A DNA stretch of 15,134 nucleotides. Source: Dehalococcoidia bacterium. Its GTDB lineage: Bacteria > Chloroflexota > Dehalococcoidia > UBA6926. The stretch is from the NCBI GenBank assembly GCA_030754805.1, contig JASLZO010000009.1, positions 1-15,134 of the forward strand, read 5' to 3'. Positions 10,552 to 15,134 of the stretch are shown here, one piece after another. Made by a program: the position numbers and the translations under genes. A model generated the notes under the pieces. The model saw only the letters and a list, made by a program, of their open reading frames with translations, had not been told where the DNA came from and made no database searches. Each line of letters starts with the position of its first letter. Position 1 is the first letter of the stretch.

Positions 10552-10618
10552 GGTCTCATAAGACCAGTGGGCGATGCTGCTGTATAGCATCGCCCACCCC
10601 AATGTCTCCCGGTCTTAT
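10552..10618 (-). terminator. Nested hairpin between the small unknown gene and the ZIP gene: terminator or RNA switch
   Basis: A perfect 12-bp stem pairs GTGGGCGATGCT (10567-10578) with AGCATCGCCCAC (10586-10597) around a 7-base loop. Outside it, ATAAGACC (10558-10565) pairs perfectly with GGTCTTAT (10611-10618). The inner half of that outer stem can instead form a small hairpin with the neighbouring GGTCT (10552-10556). Read on the minus strand, the strong stem is followed by TGGTCTTAT, a weak U-rich run, so it may end the upstream gene's transcript. The overlapping alternative pairings also suit an attenuator in front of the ZIP gene. Structure is seen; function is inferred. Confidence 0.6.
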
Positions 10619-10932
10619 CATCCGCCTCGCACTTCTCTCGCAGCATCTCTTAATCGGCCTGTCAGTTCCCGAAACCGCGCAATCAGGGCGTCTGCTTCGT
10701 CATCCGTAGCCGAGAAGGGCTTTCGATTCGTCGCGCCGGCAACGAGCCAGTAAAAGAAGCCGCTCCACGCCCGCTCTTCCACCGATTCATTTCTCGCGGA
10801 CATCGCCGCCCGCAGGTACTTGTTCTTGAAACGCTCCATCAACAATCGCATCGAGGTATCGTCGACGGCCAGGGCCGGCACCGTGGCTCTCGCGGCATCG
10901 GTCCACTCTACCAGCGTCGGCACTTCCGCCAT
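10618..10932 (-). CDS. Hypothetical protein, divergent from recA
   Basis: I do not recognise this gene. From the ATG at 10930-10932 it encodes 104 residues; GGAGGT lies four bases upstream, far better support than the longer open frame that runs back to 11004. The protein looks soluble and mainly helical, with many Arg, Ala, Asp and Glu, one hydrophobic patch ([11 protein letters not shown], about 56-66) and a Gly-ended C-terminus (EVRGG). No signal peptide, membrane helix or metal motif is visible. It reads away from recA, sharing the 136 bases that hold the recA control sites, and is followed by the hairpin and the ZIP gene. Strong ribosome site and codon usage like its neighbours suggest it is real. 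Control by LexA is possible but unproven. Confidence 0.65.
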   Translation of the reverse strand: MAEVPTLVEWTDAARATVPALAVDDTSMRLLMERFKNKYLRAAMSARNESVEERAWSGFFYWLVAGATNRKPFSATDDEADALIARFRELTGRLRDAAREVRGG

Positions 10933-10942
10933 CCGTACCTCC

Positions 10943-10954
10943 GGTCGTTCGACC
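10943..10954. promoter_or_regulatory. Short inverted repeat beside the ribosome site of the hypothetical gene
   Basis: GGTCG and CGACC are inverted around two bases at 10943-10954, directly abutting the GGAGGT ribosome site (10937-10942) of the small minus-strand gene. As DNA it could be an operator; a two-base loop is too tight for a good RNA hairpin. Low certainty. Confidence 0.25.
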
Positions 10955-10991
10955 AATGGTACGTGGCAATCTTCTGTCACTCGTCGTCTGG

Positions 10992-11020
10992 TTGACAGTC
11001 TCAAAATTCGATGCGAACAT
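10992..11020 (+). promoter_or_regulatory. Likely recA promoter
   Basis: TTGACA at 10992-10997 is a perfect -35 hexamer. At 17 bases spacing the -10 position (11015-11020) reads GAACAT, only 3/6, so the promoter is either weak without help or the -10 is non-standard. Transcription would start near 11027, about 42 bases before the recA ATG and just before the LexA-like box. Confidence 0.45.
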
Positions 11021-11034
11021 GCATTCTCTTTTAT

Positions 11035-11048
11035 CGTACAAACGTTCG
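11035..11048. promoter_or_regulatory. LexA (SOS) box of recA, Bacillus/actinobacterial type
   Basis: CGTACAAACGTTCG differs at one base from the palindrome CGAACNNNNGTTCG bound by LexA in Bacillus and mycobacteria. It lies 20 bases before the recA ATG. A poorer second candidate, CGAACATGCATTCT (11014-11027), overlaps the presumed -10 region. LexA repression of recA is well established in many bacteria; that this site is used here is inference. Confidence 0.6.
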
Positions 11049-11068
11049 CACCAGAAAGGACGTACCCA

Positions 11069-12214
11069 ATGGCCGTGGTATCCTATCCAAAGCAAAAGGC
11101 GGCCCCCAAATCAGATGTCATGCTCCATGAGAGCAAGGAATCAAACGGGGGCTCGGTCATGGTCACCGAAAAAGAGAAAGCCCTCGATCAAGCCCTGGAT
11201 CTGATCGAGCGGAGCTTCGGTAAGGGTTCCATCATGCGGTTCGGCCAAGCCGGATCGAAGTTCGCGATGGACTCCATATCCACAGGCTCCCTCTCATTGG
11301 ACATCGCCCTCGGAATCGGCGGCATCCCTCGTGGACGCATCGCTGAGATCTTCGGAGCGGAGTCTTCAGGTAAATCTACGCTCGCTCTGCACATCATTGC
11401 TGAAGCTCAGAAGGCGGGCGGGACCGCCGCGTACATCGACGCCGAACACGCCGTCGATCCAGTTTACGCGGCAGCCTGCGGCGTGAATGTTGACGAACTG
11501 CTCATCTCCCAACCGGACGACGGTGAGCAGGGGCTCGACATCACGGAAGCACTAGTCAAGAGCGCGGCTGTCGACGTCATCGTGATCGACAGCGTTGCCG
11601 CGCTGGTGCCCAGAGCCGAAATCGAGGGCCGAATGGGAGACGTACACGTTGGTCTCCAGGCCCGCCTTATGTCCCAGGCGTTGCGAAAACTCACAGGGAC
11701 CACGCACCGCTCGAAAACGGCCGTAATCTTCATCAATCAACTCCGCGAAAAGGTCGGTGTCCTCTTTGGCAGCCCAGAGGTCACCCCCGGCGGACGCGCG
11801 TTGAAGTTCTACAGCTCGGTGCGTATCGACCTGCGCCGCCTGGAGACGATTAAACGGGGGACAGAGAGCATTGGCCTCCACCTCCGTGCCCGCGTCGTGA
11901 AGAACAAAGTCGCACCGCCCTTCCGCCTCGCCGAATTCGACATCATGTTCGGTAAAGGCATCAGCCGCGAGGCAGATCTCCTCGATCTGGGCGAACAGAC
12001 AGGTGCTCTGAAGAAATCCGGAGCCTTCTTCACGTACGGCGACGTCCGCATCGGTCAGGGGCGAGAGAACGCCAAATCATTCCTGAACGAAAACAGTGAC
12101 CTATCCGAGGCACTCGAGCGCGACATCAAGGAAGCGCTTGATGTCGCGTCCGGTGGGGTCGCTCCAGCGGCAGTCGCTATGCCGGGCGAAGACGAAGAAA
12201 ACCCTGAGATCTGA
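11069..12214 (+). CDS. recA: Recombinase RecA
   Basis: DNA strand-exchange ATPase of homologous recombination; it also triggers LexA self-cleavage in the SOS response. The 381 residues contain Walker A GAESSGKS (96-103), the catalytic Glu in DAEHAVDP (E126), Walker B VIVIDS (D174), the loop-2 region [22 protein letters not shown] (starting at 221) and an acidic C-tail (GEDEENPEI), all typical. I choose the ATG at 11069, since AAAGGA stands eight bases upstream. This gives about 30 extra residues before the usual RecA start; the ATG at 11159, with GGGGG seven bases upstream, would give the family-normal [21 protein letters not shown] and cannot be excluded. A LexA-type box lies just upstream and a strong terminator follows, so recA is probably a single-gene unit. 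Confidence 0.97.
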   Translation: MAVVSYPKQKAAPKSDVMLHESKESNGGSVMVTEKEKALDQALDLIERSFGKGSIMRFGQAGSKFAMDSISTGSLSLDIALGIGGIPRGRIAEIFGAESSGKSTLALHIIAEAQKAGGTAAYIDAEHAVDPVYAAACGVNVDELLISQPDDGEQGLDITEALVKSAAVDVIVIDSVAALVPRAEIEGRMGDVHVGLQARLMSQALRKLTGTTHRSKTAVIFINQLREKVGVLFGSPEVTPGGRALKFYSSVRIDLRRLETIKRGTESIGLHLRARVVKNKVAPPFRLAEFDIMFGKGISREADLLDLGEQTGALKKSGAFFTYGDVRIGQGRENAKSFLNENSDLSEALERDIKEALDVASGGVAPAAVAMPGEDEENPEI

Positions 12215-12245
12215 CCGCACTAACGCATCACATAGCTGGGCCCAA

Positions 12246-12288
12246 AAGGGGCTGTGAGGGTTGCTCACAGCCCCTTGCTCTTTTTTTT
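12246..12288 (+). terminator. Intrinsic terminator of recA
   Basis: A perfect 13-bp stem pairs AAGGGGCTGTGAG (12246-12258) with CTCACAGCCCCTT (12264-12276) around a 5-base loop, followed by GC and then a T-rich tract ending in eight Ts (12279-12288). It starts about 30 bases after the recA stop and is a textbook Rho-independent terminator. Confidence 0.95.
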
Positions 12289-12386
12289 GGCCCCCTGCTC
12301 TCTTCAGAGGGGGTCAACCCTTCCGGGACACGCTTCGCGGCCGGACCGCCGCGCCGCGCCACATTCGCTAACGAGGTGACATCGAT

Positions 12387-13922
12387 ATGGAACTAGCAGG
12401 AGCGGGATTGTTCGCGATGATGGTCGGGATCGGCTCGTTCGGCATCGCCGGCGGACTCGCGATTCGCCTGGGCATCGCCGGCAATCGGCTGAGGAACGCC
12501 GAATCCGCCGCGGGGAGACGTCTCGAAGACGCAGAAACGGAAGCCCGCGAAATCATCCTCCGGTCTCAACAGGAAGGTATCCAGATCCGCGATGAGTCGG
12601 AATCCGAAGCACGCGAGCGGCGCCGTGAGGTGCAGCAACAAGAGCGTCGAGTATCCAGGAAAGAGGAGCAGGTCGACAGCCGTCTCCAGGGCTTCGAGGA
12701 GCGAGAGAAGGGACTCAACGAGAAAGAAGAGGACCTCGACCGCACCCGAGTTGAGCTGCAGGAAACCAGGGCCGAACAGCTCCGTGCACTCGAACGCGTC
12801 TCGGAGTTGACTGTCTCCGAGGCGAAGGATCGGCTCCTACAGGAAGTCGACGAGGAAATCCGCATCGAGGCATCCCGGCGCGTCCGAGAGAGCGACGAAG
12901 CGGTCCAAGCCGAGTCGACTGAGCGCGCCTACAAAATCATGGCGACCGCGATGCAGCGGTACGCCAATGACGTCGTTTCCGAACTCACCACAACGGTCGT
13001 CTCGCTGCCCTCCGACGAGATGAAAGGGCGCCTCATCGGCCGCGAGGGTCGGAACATCCGGGCACTGGAGAATGCCACAGGCGTCAACCTCATCGTCGAC
13101 GATACTCCGGAGGTCGTGACGATCTCAGGATTCGACCCGGTGCGGCGCGAAATCGCCCGCGTAGCACTCTCAAGGCTCATCCAAGACGGCCGGATCCAGC
13201 CCGCACGCGTCGAGGAACTCGTCGCGAAGGCTCAGGAGGAGATGGAAGAAACCATCCAGAAGGCTGGCGAAGAAGCCTGTTATGAAGTGCGTGTCCAGGG
13301 GTTGCACCCTGAGATCATCAAAACGATCGGCCGTCTCAAGTACCGCCACAGCTACGGTCAGAACGTCCTCCAGCACAGCATCGAGGTCGGCCACATCGCC
13401 GGCGCGATCGCCTCCGAGCTTGGCCTCAACCAAGACATCGTACGCCGCGCTGGGTTTCTTCACGACATCGGGAAGGCCCTGACTCACGAGGTCGACGGAC
13501 CCCATGCCATCATCGGTGGCGAACTCCTCGCGCGGTACAACGTCAACGATCAAGTGGTCCGCGGCGTCGCTGACCACCACGGCGAGGAGGGGTGGCGCAG
13601 CATCGACGCGTTCGTCGTCGCGGCTGCGGATGCGATCAGCGGCGCTCGGCCCGGCGCACGGCGCGAAAACGCCGAGGCGTACATCAAGCGCCTCGAAACG
13701 CTGGAACAGATCGCCCTCGCCTACGACGGGGTCGACAAGGCCTACGCCATCCAGGCCGGGCGCGAGATGCGCGTCATCGTCCGCCCCGAGCAGGTCGACG
13801 ACGTTGAAGCCCTGCGCATGGCTAGGGACATCACGAAGAAAATCCAGGAGTCGCTTGAATACCCAGGTCAGATCAAGGTGATGGTCATCCGCGAAACACG
13901 CGCAATCGAATACGCCAAGTAG
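12387..13922 (+). CDS. rny: Ribonuclease Y
   Basis: Membrane-anchored endoribonuclease that starts mRNA decay. The 511 residues (usual ~510-520) show an N-terminal membrane helix (about 5-27). A long charged coiled coil (about 32-190) follows, then a KH RNA-binding domain with [15 protein letters not shown] (214-228), then the HD hydrolase domain with the metal-binding pair H359-D360 in FLHDIGKA and a further ADHHGEEG. The C-terminal block ends in [21 protein letters not shown], typical of the family. The ATG follows GAGGTGA by seven bases. The ~98 bases between the recA terminator and this gene are very G+C rich, and I see no convincing promoter there. The next gene begins 13 bases after the stop, suggesting one transcript. 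Confidence 0.97.
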   Translation: MELAGAGLFAMMVGIGSFGIAGGLAIRLGIAGNRLRNAESAAGRRLEDAETEAREIILRSQQEGIQIRDESESEARERRREVQQQERRVSRKEEQVDSRLQGFEEREKGLNEKEEDLDRTRVELQETRAEQLRALERVSELTVSEAKDRLLQEVDEEIRIEASRRVRESDEAVQAESTERAYKIMATAMQRYANDVVSELTTTVVSLPSDEMKGRLIGREGRNIRALENATGVNLIVDDTPEVVTISGFDPVRREIARVALSRLIQDGRIQPARVEELVAKAQEEMEETIQKAGEEACYEVRVQGLHPEIIKTIGRLKYRHSYGQNVLQHSIEVGHIAGAIASELGLNQDIVRRAGFLHDIGKALTHEVDGPHAIIGGELLARYNVNDQVVRGVADHHGEEGWRSIDAFVVAAADAISGARPGARRENAEAYIKRLETLEQIALAYDGVDKAYAIQAGREMRVIVRPEQVDDVEALRMARDITKKIQESLEYPGQIKVMVIRETRAIEYAK

Positions 13923-13935
13923 CGGGCACGGTCGT

Positions 13936-14709
13936 ATGCGGATTCTCATGATCGGCGACGTCGTCGGGCGGCCCGGGCGTCGGGCCGTGCACCAATTCGT
14001 CCCGGCACTGCGAAGTGAACTGGGGTTGGACCTCGTCACGGCGAACGGCGAGAACTCAGCGGCCGGGTTTGGCATCACGCAGAGCACCGCCCAGGAATTG
14101 CTCGACTCGGGTGTCGATGTCATCACCACCGGCAACCACGTCTGGGACCAGAAGGAAGCCATCCCGATTCTGGATGGTGACACGCCGGTCCTCCGACCCC
14201 TCAACTACCCTGCCGCCGCTCCCGGACGTGGCACCGTGCTGTCGAACGGCGTCCTCGTCGTCAGCGCCCAGGGTCGGACCTTCATGCCGGTCCAGATAGA
14301 CGATCCATTCCAGGCGATGACCTCCCTGATCGGGGATCTTCCGGAGAAGCCTACGGCGATCGTCGTCGATTTCCATGCGGAAGCGACATCCGAAAAGGCG
14401 GCGCTCGCGTGGCACATGGACGGGAAAGTGTCAGCCGTCGTCGGGACACATACCCACGTCGCGACCGCAGACCAGCGGGTCTTCCCGAACGGGACGGCCT
14501 TCGTCAGCGACCTCGGCATGTGCGGCGTCCAGGACTCCATAATCGGCGATGAAGTCGGACCTGTCCTCCGCCGCTTTCTCACCGGGATCCCTGCCCGCTT
14601 GACCGTCGGCGACGGGATCGCGCAGTTCAACTCGGTCCTCATCGATACCGACGACCAGACTGGTCTCGCCACAGGAATCACGCGAGTGGACCGAATCGAA
14701 ACCGCGTGA
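13936..14709 (+). CDS. YmdB-type metallophosphoesterase (TIGR00282)
   Basis: The 257 residues match the TIGR00282 family; its Bacillus member YmdB hydrolyses 2',3'-cyclic nucleotides and affects biofilm and motility choices. Metal-site residues are visible: D8 (MIGDVVGRPGR), E39-N40 (NGENSAAGFG), N67-H68 (TTGNHVWD), H147 (DFHAEATSEK) and H172/H174 (GTHTHVATAD). It follows rny by 13 bases, the same rny-ymdB order known in Bacillus, consistent with a joint role in RNA turnover or signalling. The ATG at 13936 gives the conserved MRILMIGDVVGRPGR start, although the upstream ribosome site is weak, so coupling to rny translation is likely. Its TGA overlaps the start of the next gene. Confidence 0.95.
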   Translation: MRILMIGDVVGRPGRRAVHQFVPALRSELGLDLVTANGENSAAGFGITQSTAQELLDSGVDVITTGNHVWDQKEAIPILDGDTPVLRPLNYPAAAPGRGTVLSNGVLVVSAQGRTFMPVQIDDPFQAMTSLIGDLPEKPTAIVVDFHAEATSEKAALAWHMDGKVSAVVGTHTHVATADQRVFPNGTAFVSDLGMCGVQDSIIGDEVGPVLRRFLTGIPARLTVGDGIAQFNSVLIDTDDQTGLATGITRVDRIETA

Positions 14710-15134
14710 GCGCCGACCTTCACCTCCACAGCACCGTCTCGGACGGACTGCTCACCCCGGCAGAACTCGTCCACCAGGCTGCTGCCGCGGGCGTGCGCAT
14801 CATGGCTCTCACTGACCACGACGCCACCGATGGCCTCCAAGAGGCTGAGGCTGCGGTGAAGGACCACCCGGATCTCGTCTTGATTCCCGGCATCGAGCTT
14901 TCGACCGATGTCGCGGGCGGCGAGGTCCACGTTCTCGGCTATTTCGTGAATATCGCCGACCCAGAACTTCAGACGCTCCTTGGATCGTTCCGGGAGGACC
15001 GCGTCGGCCGAGCGAAAACGATCCTCGAGAAACTCGCCGAACTGAACCTCCCATTGGAATGGGACCGCGTCCAGGAGATCGCTGGTGATGGAGCCATAGG
15101 ACGGCCGCACCTGGCCGAGGCGATGGTTGAACGC
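14706..15134 (+). CDS. PHP-domain phosphoesterase, N-terminal part (cut by window edge)
   Basis: A GTG at 14706-14708 overlapping the TGA of the preceding gene (GTGA) opens a frame of 143 codons that runs off the right edge. The translation has the PHP metal motifs in order: HLH (H6, H8), D13 in TVSDG, LTDHDATDG (D37-H38-D39), the Glu in PGIELSTD, and the His in VHVLGYF. GRPHLAEAMVER near the edge is also a PHP pattern. Family members of this type act as nucleoside 3',5'-bisphosphate phosphatases or 5'-3' exonucleases acting on short RNA (the E. coli YciV/RNase AM group); which one applies is not decidable here. The overlapping start and shared strand place it in the rny operon, again fitting RNA end-processing. 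Confidence 0.9.
   Translation, partial: MSADLHLHSTVSDGLLTPAELVHQAAAAGVRIMALTDHDATDGLQEAEAAVKDHPDLVLIPGIELSTDVAGGEVHVLGYFVNIADPELQTLLGSFREDRVGRAKTILEKLAELNLPLEWDRVQEIAGDGAIGRPHLAEAMVER

Noticed and set aside
10933..11004. Longer start for the unknown minus-strand gene
   Set aside because: GGAGGT lies immediately before the ATG at 10932, and the extra residues are Arg-rich and not convincing.
10820..11068. Upstream extension of the recA frame
   Set aside because: It would run through the recA promoter and LexA-like box and over the divergent gene; AAAGGA supports the start at 11069.
12290..12316. Second hairpin (CCCCCT / AGGGGG) after the recA terminator
   Set aside because: Short stem with a long loop and no T-run; probably incidental next to a strong terminator.
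12317..12386. Separate promoter for rny
   Set aside because: The stretch is extremely G+C rich, and I found no hexamer pair near the consensus; read-through or an unusual promoter remains possible.
13170..14204. Long minus-strand open frame (344 codons) over rny and the YmdB-type gene
   Set aside because: It lies antisense to two unmistakable conserved genes; its translation is low-complexity and Asp/Val rich, as expected from the complement of G+C-rich codons.
14205..15110. Long minus-strand open frame (301 codons) at the right end
   Set aside because: Antisense shadow of the YmdB-type and PHP genes, with no recognisable domain and no ribosome site seen.

Overview
This is an ordinary chromosomal, housekeeping-rich stretch of a bacterium with moderately high G+C, about 58-60% by eye. 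Most genes are single-copy core genes, packed tightly with short gaps, and many start with GTG or TTG. The order of the ATP synthase genes, the recA / rny / ymdB-type / PHP run and the protein flavour fit Chloroflexota, perhaps the marine Dehalococcoidia/SAR202 branch. That placement is inference from recall, not a search result. I see no mobile element, CRISPR array, tRNA or rRNA.

Left half, minus strand (read right to left): an SbcC/Rad50-type SMC ATPase (zinc hook CPVC), a bifunctional-nuclease-family (DUF151) protein, then the F1Fo ATP synthase operon atpZ/I-like, atpB (a), atpE (c), atpF (b), atpH (delta) and atpA (alpha, cut by the left edge). A good sigma70-type promoter lies directly in front of the atpZ/I-like gene. 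The c subunit carries an N-terminal signal-peptide-like extension, and the a subunit has an acidic insertion of about 70 residues in a loop expected to face the outside.

Middle, plus strand: a Gfo/Idh/MocA oxidoreductase, divergent from the SbcC gene, is followed 9 bases later by ffh (signal recognition particle GTPase). Facing ffh on the minus strand are a ZIP-family metal transporter gene and, upstream of it, a 104-residue protein I do not recognise. The 90 bases between those two hold a strong nested hairpin with two mutually exclusive pairings.

Right part, plus strand: recA, preceded by a consensus -35 element and a near-consensus Bacillus/actinobacterial-type LexA box and followed by a textbook intrinsic terminator; then rny (RNase Y), a YmdB-type (TIGR00282) metallophosphoesterase and a PHP-domain phosphoesterase cut by the right edge. 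Together these serve DNA repair and RNA turnover.

I found no clearly new system. The points most worth a second look are the hairpin switch before the ZIP gene, the unknown gene that shares the recA control region, the modified c and a subunits of the ATP synthase, and the likely AUU start of the SbcC gene.
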